DNA of 64,000 nucleotides, from positions 495,729 through 559,728 of the forward strand of contig PUQB01000052.1 in the NCBI GenBank assembly GCA_003024785.1, in the 5' to 3' direction. A program made the position numbers and the translations under genes. Below are positions 15,651 to 29,500 of the stretch, one piece after another (position 1 is the first letter of the stretch; each line of letters begins with the position of its first letter). Under the pieces are notes generated by a model, which saw only the letters and a program-made list of their open reading frames with translations, was not told the origin of the DNA and made no database searches. This DNA comes from Selaginella tamariscina (lineage: Eukaryota > Streptophyta > Lycopodiopsida > Selaginellales > Selaginellaceae).

Positions 15651-16573
15651 TGCTGTATACGTATATTTCACACACACACACGTATATTAATCATGGATAT
15701 GCAGAGGCTGTACCAAAGAGGATTCTGGAGATCATGAACGTGCAAGGCCTAACGAGGGAGAATGTCGCTAGTCATTTGCAGGTGATAAAGCTTATCATTT
15801 GTAAGTTATTAAATCACACACTTTAATCCCACTGTAAAACCCGGTCATATATATATATTCTTCTATTCCTCAGAAGTACCGGCTGGGCCTCAAACGCCTG
15901 AGTGGCGTCGACATGGAGCCGCACCCAATCGCTTCGTTCCAGGCTGATGACACTGGCAGCTTCGGCGGCTCCATGTATATACGACCAGGAGGCGGCTCTC
16001 ACAAGACCCCCCGTTCGAGATCACCACAGTGCGGGAGTGGTGTCTTCGGGAGGAACTTGAACCAGCTCGACTCTGGTACACTCGCCGCCCTCAAGCAGTT
16101 ACAGAGTATGCAGCACAGAGGCAACAGCCCGAGTCCGAGTCCGAGCAGTGTGTCGAGCGCGCAGGTACTCAAGGGCCCCGGGCCCTCAAGATGCGCCAGA
16201 CCGCAACCTCCGTATACACAGGGCAACATCCATCGAGCTCGGCTCACTCAAGGTACACAGCGACTGGATCCCCAATACATGGCAAGGGAACACGAACGCA
16301 AACACTGTCATCATCAAGGAGGAGAGTAGTCCTCGGAGCGGAAGCAACAGTACGGTAGAAGAAATGGACATCTCACGGGCGTTCACTGAGCCGGCCGACA
16401 AGGTGTCTTCTCCGGTACCGTTTGAGCAGGTGTCTTCCCCGGTAGCGTTCGGACTGGGGAAGATAACCGAAGAATCGACTGCAGTACCACAGGATCTCGC
16501 GGAGTTCTGTATCGGGAGTCCGGATTATTTTGCAGTGTTCCAGCAACAGCAGAATTGGTCTACTGAATATTGA
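13058..16573 (+). CDS. Type-B (GARP) response regulator, five exons
   Basis: Exons: 13058-13201, 13265-13415, 14533-14874, 15705-15781 and 15874-16573, all with GT-AG borders and matching phase. The receiver domain has [10 protein letters not shown] (acidic pocket), [11 protein letters not shown] (phospho-acceptor Asp) and YLLKPV (conserved Lys). The GARP DNA-binding domain runs [28 protein letters not shown] and KYRLGLKRL across the exon 3/4/5 joints. A Ser/Pro/Gln-rich C-terminal part follows and ends [10 protein letters not shown]. This is the architecture of the cytokinin-output transcription factors of the ARR1/ARR10 type. Frame breaks occur in exon 1 (about 13160, one base missing so that the reading passes from CVL to MILKRM), in exon 2 (about 13332, before ISDVYM) and in exon 5 (about 16170). 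The first two lie in invariant receiver motifs, so an intact allele should lack them. Confidence 0.88.
13537..14282 (+). repeat. Direct duplication inside intron 2 of the response regulator
   Basis: The block starting GTATGACATATACAGT and running through TTTAGGCCTTCTCTGT and AAAATTCCATACGTTTATGT to the TCTTGTAGTTTTA stretch occurs at about 13537-13760 and again at about 14107-14282. The copies differ by substitutions and by microsatellite length. Together with the intron 3 duplication this explains why these introns are unusually long for this window. Confidence 0.7.
15114..15633 (+). repeat. Near-identical direct duplication inside intron 3 of the response regulator
   Basis: The segment GCCCCGCTCAGTAGCTTTA ... 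GTATGTACACATACACATGT followed by (CT)n(AT)n occurs at about 15119-15350 and again at about 15453-15650. The copies differ by only a few short indels, so the duplication is recent or has been homogenised. Both copies end in a (CT)n(AT)n tract, a likely site for slippage or unequal exchange. Confidence 0.75.
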
Positions 16574-16808
16574 ACTACCAACTAACCTTATTATTTATGT
16601 ATGTAATTCGTATTGGTCCCCTTTTACCCTTTCAAAGTGTATATGTATTATAAGTTTGTTTAAATGCAATAACATTACTTGTTAATCATTGACCATGTCT
16701 GATTCGTGTCTCCCATTATTGGTACCTTGACAAATAAATAATAACACACATACCACACACATACTTACGAACTTTGTTGTCCATAAAGAATTCTTTCTTT
16801 TATCATCT

Positions 16809-17662
16809 CTACTTTGACAACCTACCTGGTATTGTTGTTGAGAATCTCGTTAACCACCGAGGATCGAACATGTAATCCTCTGGGATCCACGAGTAGTCCT
16901 GGTTACCACCTTGCTCGGAATCGACAACTGGGTCCTCGCTCCCGAACCCCCACTGGAAGAGTCCGTCTTCGTTAGCCAGTCCTGTTCCACTGTACCAGTC
17001 TTGCTGGGCTTCCGGCTCCCCGGTACTGTCGACCGGGTTGCTGTTCTGCATAGGCTCCCTGTATGCTCTGGCGAGGATTCTTGTACCGGGGGACCGGAAA
17101 CGGAACGTCTGGTGGGTACGGAACCGATGCACCCGGCATCTGCTGAATCGGTTTGCCGATTAAACCTGGGGGCACATTCTGCTGGTACGCATGAGCATGG
17201 TTCATCAGACCCATCAGCGGACGCATGCTGCTCGGGAGGATGATCCGTGGCCTGGTTGAGACTGCAGCAGACGACGAACCGGCACTGCAGGGAGCACCGG
17301 AGGTGGTGGACGGAGGTTCAGCCTCGCACGAGGCCCGTACAGCCTCCATGCAGCCATGTCGTACGCCTGCGCTGCATCCTCGGCAGTCGCAAAGGTCCCA
17401 GCCATATCCGAGCCCTCCTCCTCGGCTCGCGTATCTCGGCAACCCATCTCCCCCAGCTCCTCTGTCGGACGCCTCTATACATGTAGAGACCGTTCTCCGG
17501 TCCTCCTTTCCCTTTCCCTCTCCCTCGTCTCGCTCCCGTCTTCTTCTTCCCGCTCTCGCTCCCTGCTTTCTCTGCAGATCCGTCAGAGCTCACCGGTGAG
17601 CCTCCTTCTCTACTTCTCTCATCGTCTCCTTCCAAACTGGCCGCCATCGGAGAAAGAATCAA
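16809..17662 (-). CDS. AP2/ERF transcription factor, DREB-like (frame breaks)
   Basis: From ATG 17662 ([10 protein letters not shown]) a Ser/Gly/Lys-rich N-terminus with a basic [16 protein letters not shown] stretch leads into one AP2 domain. [19 protein letters not shown] and RIWLG lie in one frame, then [19 protein letters not shown] and YGPRARLNL in another. WVAEIREP with RIWLGTF and YGPRARLN points to the DREB (A) side of the family, close to DREB2-type proteins. The C-terminus is acidic and aromatic ([19 protein letters not shown]), as expected of an activation domain, and ends at 16809. At least three reading frames are used, so there are single-base breaks at about 17385, 17225 and 17060. 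No intron is seen. Confidence 0.82.
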
Positions 17663-19683
17663 AACAGAAGAGTATAAGAATGTGCTACTCTCATGAATTC
17701 CACCATCGAAGACTGCAGGAATTTAAGACAGAAACAAGTCTGCTTCTGTGCACATACAGCATTCAGAGAGTCTGTATCAAAATATAATATATATTTCTCT
17801 TGTATAGGAGGGAGAGAAGATCTACAGATTCTCATGCATGTTGGGTATGGAGCCTTGACCATATAACAAATTCAGACTCATTCTGTATAGAGCAGAGAGT
17901 ACTAAATATCTGCACTACTAATATCACACCTCAATCAGTGTATCACAAGATTATAGAATCCTGGGACAATTGTATTCTATTAATAAACATCATCAGACTG
18001 TTTACTAATATAAATACAACAATTATATGTTTACAACACTAGTTTTACACATCCACCTTGTGTCACATGTATCTATATACACCTGGACTCCTCTCTCCGT
18101 TTGCCAAGTGGATATCTACAATCTAACCTAATCTTTTCTATATTACTTAACTTATATGTTTATTGCCACCTCAATTGTCATTTTCTTACCCTTTATATTA
18201 GGTTAATACGTATTATTAATGTAGGGTTGTCACCATACACAACATTTTCCAACGCTGGAAAGGTGGACTCAAGCTACAAATAGAAAGGGAGAAATTAGGG
18301 TAAACCATGGTGGGTGGTAGTGTGTTTTAAGTAATATCTCCATCAGTAAGCGTAAAACTCGAGGAAATAAAAATAAATGGTATATATATTAAACTTAATA
18401 ATAAATATTTAAATTTATATATTATATATATATATATATAGTTAAAGATGTATTTATTTAGTAATACATATACTGCTGAAGGGGACATTGAAAGTGAGGA
18501 AGAAATCGTGTGTTAGAGATACGTTGCAGAGGGCATCTCATGTTAATCTGTGCCCTTTTAATCGTTATTGCACCACGACGACTTGACGTGCTGGCACGTG
18601 TGCAGCGGCGTGCATATCTTTGACCGTCCGTACATGGGCCAAGTACAAACCTGGACCGTTAATCCAAGTGTACGAACGTCAGTTGGTACTAGGTAAGTAC
18701 ACAAGTTTATACAACCCTGTATGTATCTACGGTGTATCACATACGATTATACACTATGAATGTGTGTGCATACGTGGCATTTATGTACTGATAGAATCAT
18801 TCTTTAGGTCAAGGATGGTCGACATTTAATCTTGATTTTGATTAATACCAAATATTACATTATATAGTTCTTTATATGTTTTTTACAAAGTCGTTTTTAT
18901 ATATATATATACATGTTTGTCTGGTTTAATTATGTATTTAATTTATTAAACTATTCATAGTTTAATATTTAATAATTAAATGTAAAAGGGAATATAACAT
19001 ATAGGGGTCTATGAAAATGAAAGAATGGATTGCTTATCAGACAAATTCACTAAAGAAAGTTAAGCACTCTTATATATATTTGACGAGTTTACATGCATAC
19101 ACATACATATGTGTGTATGTGTAATTTACATTATACAAATACAAGTTATAGTTTTGATTGAGGTTAAATTTAACAACATTTGAATATTATAAAATATTTT
19201 ATTTGGGTTCTTACGTATTATTTAAGTATATAAATTATATATAATCTTATATCTAGTTCATTTTATGAAATTAAAATAATATTACGAAAGCACGTTATTA
19301 ATCTTAGAGGCATCAATGTGTTGAAGGTTAGTATTTTAGTATAATAAGTATAGAGTGACAATAACAATAATATTTAAGGAAAATAAACCACACGTATGAG
19401 CTACACACACACACATATAATAATAATAATAATAGTATTAATAAAGGGAAATTGTTTAACATGTGACACAACAAAACATTAATATGATAAACTATATATA
19501 TATATATATATATACTTTCAAACATTATTAAATTTAAGTTCTTATGACATGATTTAATTACATTTATAATGAAAAAAATATGCTATGGGCTAGTGTGTGT
19601 GTGTAAGAATTAAGTGCTTAAGGTTAAATTGCATATAACACTTTATTTAAGAAAGCACAAAACACACACGCATGTAACTTTCA

Positions 19684-19722
<39 letters not shown>

Positions 19723-20580
19723 TATTATATATATATATATGTATTAAAGGTCGAATAGACTTATATGAATTTATATTATTAGTCCACTAGTTTAGTAATA
19801 GTAATTGAGTTTGTTATATAACTTGTTTTAAATTATGTTTTGTTATAATATTTTTTATTTCTATGTTTAAATATACAATTTAAAAAAGGTTTGATATATC
19901 AATTTAAATTCATGTGTTATTATTATTGTTGTTCATTTCCTAAAGTCTCCAGGGTCACCAGTCACATAACAAGTTATTAAAATTTAATTAAAGTGAATAA
20001 TACTACAAAATTATAGTTTTATATTTTAAAAAGACTTACTTTAAAATAAACAGTTTTGATTAAGTTGTATTAACGTATAAAACCAACATGTGCATAAGAC
20101 CATAACTACATAATTATTAAGATTTAAGTTAAAAATAAATAATTATTTAGCAAGTAAATTATTCATTAAATATTCCACCAGTTAAAACCATGCAACACAT
20201 TCCAAAAGTATAAAAATCACCATTATATATTATTTTTCTTCTAGTGAGAGTTGTGGAGGTATAGTAAATAATATTATAAACGTACTTAAAGATTAAGTTT
20301 TAGTAAGCTTTAGTAGTGCTTATTAATGCAATAATAAATTATTTTAAGTGTATACTTTTATAATATATATATATAATATAATAATGTTTATAAAGTTTAA
20401 ATACTAACTCGGTAATTTTTTATGAATTCTGAAAAATAAAAAGCTTATTTTTTGTGAAACTAATCAAATATATCAAAAAAAAAAAAAAAAAATTTAAATG
20501 ATAATTGGTATAACATTTATCACAAAATCTTAAATTCTGAAAACCTTAAGAATTATAAATATTTATCATGTTACGAGCTT
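17663..20580. other. AT-rich intergenic DNA
   Basis: The right half of this gap is AT-rich with (AT)n at 18425-18442 and 19490-19515 and (TG)n(AT)n at 19684-19740. The part next to 17663 should hold the 5' UTR and promoter of the AP2/ERF gene. A GC-richer patch at 18560-18700 contains GGCACGTG but shows no coding pattern. I see no gene. Confidence 0.5.
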
Positions 20581-20739
20581 TATTTCTCTTTGCGATGCAC
20601 TTTTGTTGCTTCCTTTTTAGCAGCTTCTTGTACTCCCAAATCACATGTCTACACTCCTTTTGTAAGCATAACATGTCGCAAACCTTGGAGAACATCTCTA
20701 ACAGACGCTCTCTTTAGATATTTCCATTAAAAGCACATG

Positions 20740-20951
20740 TCAAGGCCGAAGATTATTTATTTATTTAAAAAGAATAAACAGAAATTTCTAATGGAAAAAG
20801 GAGAAAAGATATATTAATTATTTGATATATACTATGACTTGGATCACTAATTTAAATTTAAATTTGGACCATTAATCCCTTATCTTAGAATATTCTTAAG
20901 GAAATATTTTAATGTTGGCATATATTAACATCAACTTGGTGGTTCATAACA
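20740..20951 (-). repeat. Probable 3' LTR (part) of the decayed gypsy element
   Basis: It begins on the minus strand with TGTTATGAACCACC just after the polypurine tract. Parts of it recur at 40005-40365 (TCAAGGCC-AAG, the GAAAAAG-AGAAAAAGA-GATATATTA stretch, and AATGTT-GCATATA-TAACAT-AACTT), which supports a repeated LTR family. The far border is uncertain. Confidence 0.5.
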
Positions 20952-23900
20952 ATATCCCCCCTCTTTCACGATGAGTTCCACGAGTTGAACTTAAGTTCGA
21001 TATAGGCTTGTACGAGTATCAAACATAAAATACAGCAGTGACTTTTTGAGTATTACCCATGTTATCTCTAGGCTCCCAAGTGTGGTCACTAGAAAAGTCA
21101 ATTAACAAGGTAATAAAACTTATCCCAATGAAGCTTGAAGTTCAAACTAGTGTGAACTTTATATTCGAGTTCACCATCGAGCTTAATAGGTGATGGCAGT
21201 GGTACGATATGATTGAGAATGGTATTAGGTGTGTATGGCTCAAGGACGAATAAAAGATATAAATAATCTTCATGATAGGAGGACGAAACGCAACTTTGTT
21301 GATTTTATTGATGATTAAAAATGGTTCAAGGCGTTAATAATCAAGCTTTTAACATGGTCGGGTAGTCCTTAAACTACGTCAAACAAATAAGTCAAACCCG
21401 ATCATTAACTTGGAAACATGTGCAGTTTGATAATGTCAGTTGGCAGATACCTTGGTGGAGGTGATGAACCAACTCCTTATGAATAGTTTAAAGGTGATTA
21501 AAGCGGTCTTCTACTAATGGGTTACCAGAATATAAACATGAGTATGCTACGACCAACGGGGATGTTTACCATGGACTGTAAAGAATGATGACTAACATGT
21601 AAAAGCATGTATTGAAATTCTGCAAGGAAAAGAATTCAACCCAATTGTCATGATAGTAATTACTAAAGCACCGAAGGTATTGTTCCAAGGTTTGAATAGT
21701 CCGTTTAAATTGATCATTGGTTTGTGAATGATATCTCAAGGATAATTTGCACTCAATGTTCAAAAACAAAAAACATAACAATAAACTGAAGTCTATGGTT
21801 GGTGATAATATCATTTAGCAAACTATGTAGCCAATAAACTAAGCATCAATTTTGTTTTCGCTTCACTTGTGATGGATTTAATGCATGGAAAAAAATGAGC
21901 CATCTTAAAGAATCACAACCAAACATCAAACCCCTTAAATTAAGGAATGTCAGTGATGAAGTTCATGAAAATTAACTTCCAAGGACTAGTTAGAATCGAT
22001 AATGTCTAAAACAACCCATATGGATGATGGCAAGGGGTCTTGGATCAATAACAAACATCACAAGTGCATATAAAGTCTACTATATACTTTTGAAGTTGAG
22101 GCCACTAATAATTCTAAGTAATCATTGAATGTCTTATGCATGCCAAAATGTCTAATAACAAGACTATCATAACAATTCTGCAACACTTAAAGATGACATG
22201 AGCCATCTAGAACATAAACAAGATTGTTGTAAAGAAGTAGCTTATATTGAAGTTTGAACCGATTGTAGTCACCACGATTATATTGGGATCAGAACTCGAG
22301 CCTTGATATGAAGCAATATGGTTCAAAACATCTCAAGCAACAAACCATGTCAAAAATGTTAGAATCCGTTGGAGCTCGCAACACCATAATAACCATTAAT
22401 TTTAGCTGGTTTGATCCCAGAAGAACCTGCCATTGTTGGTTAAATGCCAAGTCATCAAGATGAGGACTCAAGTAAGATTGTCAGGATTGAGCATTTATTT
22501 TACTATGTTATAAACTTGGTTAATATGTAATGGCAAAGTTGAACTATGTTAGGAACTAGGCCCAATGAAATTTTCAACAACTTAAAACTATGAGATTCTT
22601 ATGGTCGTTGGAGACTATTACATGATGTAGAGAACCCTCTAAGAAGTGTCTTCATTCTTCAAACGAATACACAATAGCCAAAAGCTCCTTGTTATGTACC
22701 TCATAATTGATCTTTAATGCAAGAAACTTGCATGAGTGAATGCTACCGGGTGGAGTTGATCATCATCACTGACCTAAGACAAATGCTACTTAATGCAAAG
22801 TCCAATGCATTAGCCTTGATGATAAAAGATTTATCAAGATTTGGGTGAGTCAATATCAAAGTGGAGGTAAAAGATTGTTTCAAGGCGTTGAAGACAAATT
22901 TTACCTTTGGTGTCCACATGAACGGCTTGTCCTTCTATGTGAGTTTAGTGAGTAGTAACACGATTTTGAAGTAGTCCTTGATGATTTTGTGATAAAAGCT
23001 AGCAAAGCCATCTGGCGAGATGATATATCTTAGGAACTCTATATGGTCTTGTTTAAAACTACACTTTTTGAGCTTGGCATAAAGGCTATGGTCCTATAAT
23101 TTTTGCCATACTTGTCGAACATGCTCCTCATGCTTCTCCAATATCTTGGAATATATGAGAATGTTGTCAAGGTACAATATCATGAACATGTTCAAGAATT
23201 CGTGGAAGATGTCGTTGGCTATGTGTTGAAAGACAACCGGTGCATTCAAATGGCATTAATGTACTCAAAATGTTTGTATTGCATGCGAGATGCAGTGTTC
23301 CACTCTTCCCCTATGCAAATCTTGACTAAGTTATACGCACCTTGAAGGTCAATTTTAGTGTAGTACTTGGCTCCGACAAGATGCTCTAATAGGTTCGATA
23401 TTAGTGTAGAGAATACTGGTTTCATATTGTTACTTTATTGAGTCCACAATAATCCATTATCAAACACAATGAACTATCATTCTTTTTAACAAAGAAGATA
23501 AGTGCACCAATTGAAGACTTCAAGAATTTAGTGGAAAGGTTTTCCTCAATATATGCTTATAAAATCTCAAGTTCTGTTGAAGAAAACCTGTAAATTGAGC
23601 CCAAGGAGGTTGAGCACCTTCCATCAAGTTAATGGGATAATCATATAGCCAATGTTTTGAAAGCTTACTGGCCTTGACCGCATGAACTTCAAAGCTGAGT
23701 TTAGAGAATTTAAATTTTTTACCTCCTTCGGTAGACTAAAACATCACTTGCACCAGTCAATGGTCTGATTGTGCATCTCAAACCATGATGTACGAAAGAT
23801 AATTGGATACTTCGGATTGATGATCATGTTGAAGGAAATCCTACAAAAAGTATTTCCCAAGGTCACCTAGATAGGCTCAGACTCCTCAAAAACAACACTT

Positions 23901-24850
23901 GATGTCACATGCCAAAAATCCACAACAGAGATAGGAATTTGGTATGGAGTTTCTTTAGATAAATAGAGTGTCAACATGCAATGGTATGATTCATGAAACA
24001 AGTATTGGCTTCAAAGTCCAACATAGTTAATGCTACAATTTTGTGACCCTTGATTATACAAAGCTCAGCTTGTGTTGTAAATGACTTTCCAACTCGAGAT
24101 GATAGAATGAAGTCAGTTGTTTATAGGGACTCTTCATACTTGGAATTGTCCAACTAAATGGCTCCTACTTTGGCTGGACATAATAATTTAATTCTTCATT
24201 CAACTTATTAAGAACTTCAAAATTGTTGCTTCTACTTAGAGGCTTGGGACACTCAAGGTGAATGTAGTTGATCATGTCATTGATGGGTTGGAGATTTGTT
24301 GAGTGAATGTGGTTAATTGTGTGCCTCGGCTTGTTTGGGTAAATGATTGTGATATAATCAGGGCCACCACAGTAAAGACACAAATACAACATTGCTTCTG
24401 AATTGGGGTTAGGGGACCTCAGTGTTAAGCTTGAGTGACTTCAGACTCCATGGGAATAGGTCCTTGTGTTGGGGCTGGAGCATGTCCATGGTTTCCCATT
24501 GGTGCTACCAAGGTGAAGCCATTGCTACTATGTAAGTGTATTCCTTTGAATGAGATTGTTGAAATTGTTTTGAGTAATGTTCAAATAACCGATTATCACA
24601 CCGTACAACATGATTGATAACCTCGGAAAGACTTACTAGGTCATTATGGAATGTCAAGAGAATGTTCTTGACATTGTTACAAAGCCCTTGGCGGAATTGA
24701 TTAATTAGAGCTTCTTCATCTCATGGCATGTCACATATCAAAAGGTGGAACTCCAATGTATAATAATACTAAACAATTACCCTATTGAAGTTGGTGAAGC
24801 TTATTAATTGTGGTGTGAACATTGTAATGCACGTTGTAACTAAAGTGGGC
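20740..24850 (-). mobile_element. Decayed Ty3/gypsy LTR retrotransposon
   Basis: The minus strand shows, from right to left, a gag zinc-knuckle relic (CLYCGGPDY, about 24350), a reverse-transcriptase relic (YYTKIDLQGAYNLVKI, KKCSFKQDHIEFL, 22970-23380), an RNase-H relic and an integrase C-terminal relic (YHSQTNDQFKRTIQTLEQYL and NYYHDNWVEF, 21600-21740). At the left end GAAAGAGGGGGGATAT looks like a polypurine tract, directly followed by TGTTATGAACC as the start of the 3' LTR. Stop codons and frame breaks are everywhere, so it is inactive. The order gag-RT-RH-IN and the integrase wording identify the Ty3/gypsy group. Confidence 0.82.
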
Positions 24851-25115
24851 ATGATACGTGAAAATGGGAATATAAAATAAATTACTAATTAATACTTAAG
24901 TTTTAATTATTAATTAATCATTTAATTAATATGTAATTAAGCCTTAAATATTAATTAATTAATTAATTAATCCTTCAATAACCTTACTTAGTAAGGAATA
25001 TTCCTAAAATATCTTAGAATATTCATATTATTCTAAAAATAGTTTACAATAATGAAGAAATACTATCAAACATAATTACAAATGAAATCATTTTCTTATC
25101 AACATGTTAATTTTT

Positions 25116-26304
25116 TTATAAATACTTTCTTTCTATCATACAAAGAAATCTTTTCATTTTGTCTAAATCATCACTCTCCGGATTAATCAAATCATTTTGG
25201 TCAATATCTTGATGTTGTTGCCACCACTTAACACTCTCACGAATGCAATTGGGAGTTGCCATCCTTGTTAATACATAAGATGTGATAAGAGAAGGTCTGC
25301 ATAAAGGCTCATCTAAAAACTGACGTTCCTTAAGAATAATATTATAAAGCGCCCGGTTGCTATCCTTCATTTTATAAAATTCAATATCACGAGAAAGAAA
25401 AGCTTCAGGAAATGTATGATACGGTGGATACTGCTCACAAAAATTTTCGAGATTCTTCTTTCTGAGGCACGTATCCAAGTAGTTCACTAGCTCATCCATG
25501 ATATCGGTATCAGAATATGGATCGAAAGTGATTGGATGAATACAAGCAATGTTTTGGTTGAGCATAGCCTTCTGAGGAGAGTCGTCTACTACTAAGATAT
25601 GTGCATTCTTCGTTATCCTTAAGCGACTGATCTCCCCATGAGTCCCAATTATTCTTTCATTCTTGAAGAAGTATGGCTTGCTTTCCTTTCTTATATTGTG
25701 AAATTCGAGAGGTTTATACACATTCGCTGGTCAAAAATCCAATCTTTACGAATCACCTCTTCTGCAACACTACAATGTTTCTTAAGTAAACTCAACAGCG
25801 GTGTTAAGTTATGAATCTGCATGCATGACCAAATCCCCACAAGCGCACCCATCTCCTTAAGCTTTTGAAAGAGACGATCCAACCCTGGACGAAAAATAAT
25901 ATCATATCGAAATTTACCATGACAAGGAATGAAATCTCCTTGTTTGATTTCTGTTTTTCTATCCTCGGGCCTTTGTCGATGAAGCAGAACACCATTGACA
26001 TCCAACAACACAATATGGCCATGAGTAACATGAGATAGCGTTGCCTCTTGAATACTTTGCAAATCACTTGTTTGCTCCCTTTCACATTTATCCGTTGCCA
26101 CTATTCGTTGCCTATCCCTTCATCATTTAATTGTACATCATCCTTACAAGATTCAGATATTGCATGCGCTGAAGAAATTGATTTCGGAACTGAAGCCAAT
26201 AAAAATGATGATGCAAAAACTGAAGTGGCCCCCATGGTAACGATGTTTTGAGCTGCATTATTATCCATTTCCTGCATGAACTCTGTCATTCTGACATGTG
26301 GCAC
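25116..26304 (-). CDS. FCP1/NIF-type HAD phosphatase-like protein of the palindrome cassette
   Basis: The protein starts near 26304 with MPHVRMTEFMQEMDNNAAQ. After a break near 26100 it reaches HIVLLDVNGVLLHR, the HAD motif I position. FCP1-type enzymes have DxDxT/V here, whereas this has D-V-N, the Asn variant seen in many plant NIF-like proteins. FRPGLDRLFQKLKEMG and VGIWSC follow, and after another one-base break at about 25725 come HILVVDDSPQKAMLN (the DDSP motif) and a C-terminal helical tail ending KMKRFLCMIERKYL. FCP1-like domains dephosphorylate Ser/Thr, classically in the RNA polymerase II tail. Whether the Asn variant is active is not clear. It lies just downstream of the ParB-like gene on the same strand. 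A decayed homologue lies at 41705-42870. Confidence 0.65.
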
Positions 26305-26561
26305 AAGAAATTGTCGCCAAACCCCTCTCTTACCTCATGGCAATGCTGAAAATCCATGTTCTCAATTATTTCATTACATCTGCAAAATGATAATTAGCTG
26401 ACCTTAAAATTATCAAGGTATATTATTTACCTTGTTAATGTGTGACCCATGTTTGAACTAAAAGCTTCATTAATCCTTGAGAATTTATTTTCTGTACAAA
26501 TATAAAAGAAATATACAAAAATGCCTTATGTTACACTCATTTACAACTATTCATCACTCTA

Positions 26562-29500
26562 TCAATTCATTATCAATTCTTCTTCGCTATTACCTTCTGA
26601 ATGAGGCGAAGAAGGTCTAAGCCGCTTGTGAGATGGTTCAAGATCTTCTGCATCTTCTATTGATGTTTCCATGGGTCCTGGAGTGTGCGAATGTTCTGTA
26701 CTCCTCGAGATAACTTCCGGTCTAATATCTGATTGATGTTCGTTCTCAGACTCCGAGATTGAACCAGATTCACCTTCAGAGCTATCGCACTTATCTGGAG
26801 GGAACTTTCTCAAATACGCCTTTATGGATTCGTTGGGGTACTCAGTTGAGACCCAATCTATCCACTTGTTCAGGTCCTCAACCATGGTCTTATCCTTTCA
26901 ACGGCAAACACACATGTATGCCGAAGGTAACACTCCTTCAAGACGGACCCCCTAGTGCAGTAGTCAAAAACCCACGCATCACTGTGAGGACCCCTGATCA
27001 AGTTGACGATGCTCCGTGCCGCTTGACTTGTAATGTTTGGATAACGTACATTGCCGAATACGTCACTCATACCTATCGGTGTATCGGATGGAGGTTCAGG
27101 GCCGTTGGAGTGCAAACAGATGCCTGGCCAGTCATTTGGAAGCTTGAAATTGTTTGGCGCATTCCTAACAACCAAGTGAACAACAGTATCAATGCACTTG
27201 GGATTAGCATCGTTCATATAAAATCCTGTCCAACGATGTCTATTCTTCTTGGCGAAGGCGAAGGCAAAAGTATCGGTGACATGAGCAAGAATCAAGAAAT
27301 AAATACCTGAAAAAGTAGGTATCAGTGAAGAGCGCAAGCATGAATTCAATAATAAATACCTTCTATGTATATGCTTGCACGGCTAAGTTTCTCCACCAGA
27401 TCCTCTAGTGCCCTATCTGTCGAAAGATTTTTTGACACCCGCCGATCCATCACGAACAATTGAAACGGTTTCCTACAAGCAGTGATGTTACCCCATAAAG
27501 TCTCCGAATCTAACAACAAACATCTGTAGGGCTTGTCGTGATTCGTAGCATCCTCCTTTATAAGGTTCAATTCGGTTCTCCGCTGCTGAAGGACTGCCAT
27601 AAGAGAAGGCGTCATCCCAATGTTCTCCTTTTTGGCGTTGGCGTGCAATAGATTCTTGCCTAGATCTTCCGATTGGTTCACCCATTCGACAAGCATATCA
27701 TCGTTCGTCACATGCAAATATTTGCTAACCTCTTCATATGTTGAAGTCGAGGTCCAACCCAGTTTGTGGCAGTGTATTCCCAACCACTCCTTGAAATGCC
27801 TGACCGTCTTCAACTCCATTGCCTTGAGATGAAAAGGAGAGGTTGGGCTGCTGTTATTAATTTGTAGTTTGCCATCGATCACCAAATCAGCCAAGACTTC
27901 CATCTCCTCCATCGTTGTTCCATTTAAAGGCTTCAACCATGTGAGCTTGAAATCGTTGTCTACATCCTTTGTAGATTGAACAGACTTAGCCTTCGGCGTC
28001 TTACTGGGTTTCTTTGCAGACTTTTCTGAGGGCTCCCCTTCACTTGTCTGCTTCTTCTTCAGTGTTCCTTTTGAAAAGGATTCCATAATCCCCAACCATT
28101 TGGCAAAGATCCTATCTTCGGGGCAAGAAATCAACATCATCAGAAATGATGTTTCCTTCCCGCCCACCTGGGCAAAATCAACTGCTGCAATTTCTTCAAC
28201 TCTCTGAGGAAAAAGACAGATTAATATACCGGCGAGATAAATCCCGCCCAAACAATTTGCTTACCCGGTATTCCGCAGATTGTGTATTCCCTGCGGTAGC
28301 TCTTTGTGGTCGCTGAAGAGATTCCCACACGGCTCGCGTGTGTTTAAACTTCTCCCATATTTTGCTGTTGTAGTGGTTGGTGTCGGCAGCGTCCCATTCC
28401 GCCGATAACTTATGGTACTGCTCGATTGTGAGATTCGGCTTAGCTAAAAACGCCGATCTTTTTGTCAGCTTCTCACGGTATGCTCAGAAAGTTTTGTTGC
28501 CATCGTTCCTTTGTTGTGTTCATCGAGAAGTCGTTGGGCTGCCGTTATTGTGTGCTGGCCACTAATGATGTAGTACTTGATAGATCTTTTATTCTCCGTC
28601 TGAATCTTCATGAGTTGTTCTGGTGTTGTGATCCAGACTTTGTCAGCCCTTCCTTCTTTCATAGTATGGACACAAAACAGCATTATGTGGAACGGTATAA
28701 GAATTGTCGTCCTTCATCTTCTCCATGAGCTCAGCTACACGTTCCTGGTTGAGTGGCCTGTAATTGAAGTTTGGGTTGACGCTGCAATATTTAACCCTAC
28801 AAGGATAAATCTTATCATCCAACATCATTTCCTTGTGACTTATTGCAGCATGAGATGCCACAGGTGCAGCTGACAAAACGATTGATGATTTTCTTTTGCG
28901 ATCCGAATCAACATGTGTGATCCCCGACTGCAGCTGTTCTAGTGTTCTCGGCACACTCTTCCAGCTCCCGAAGCTTCCTAAGCAAATTGAACGTGATCTG
29001 TAGAGAACCTGAGACCGAGCCACCTTCTCAATCTCCCTTATGATGTCGCTGTGTTCTTCTTCAATGTGAAGAGGGAAGATTGCTCCACTTGCTGATTTTC
29101 TGTATTGTGAAGCAATATCTCCTGACAATACACCTACTCGATGAGTCTGAAGATCTTCGAAGTAGACATCCAGATGGATCCCCTCCATAGATGGGCTTTC
29201 GTTGAGTTGAAGAAGAACTCCAAGGTCAACATCATTAGTGAACACGTGAACGTCATTATCCACAAGTCGACAAAACCACCCGAGATTAATGTTGTAACTG
29301 ACGACCTCTGGATCCGAGAACGTGACATTGGATGGAACAAGGCATATCTGTCGAGCATCGTCCAATCTGGGTTCGCAGCCTGCTTTCGGGTGCTTGACTA
29401 GCGAATCTACTTTCCATTGTTTTGCTTGTCCATGAGATGTGACAGAGGTTAATTTGACAGCAACCATGGTTGCTCCAATGCGCTTCCCATTTATCTTAAA

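Noticed and set aside
27346-28251. Treating this frame as a separate gene
   Set aside because: Splice borders at both ends join it in phase to neighbouring exons of the ParB-like gene.
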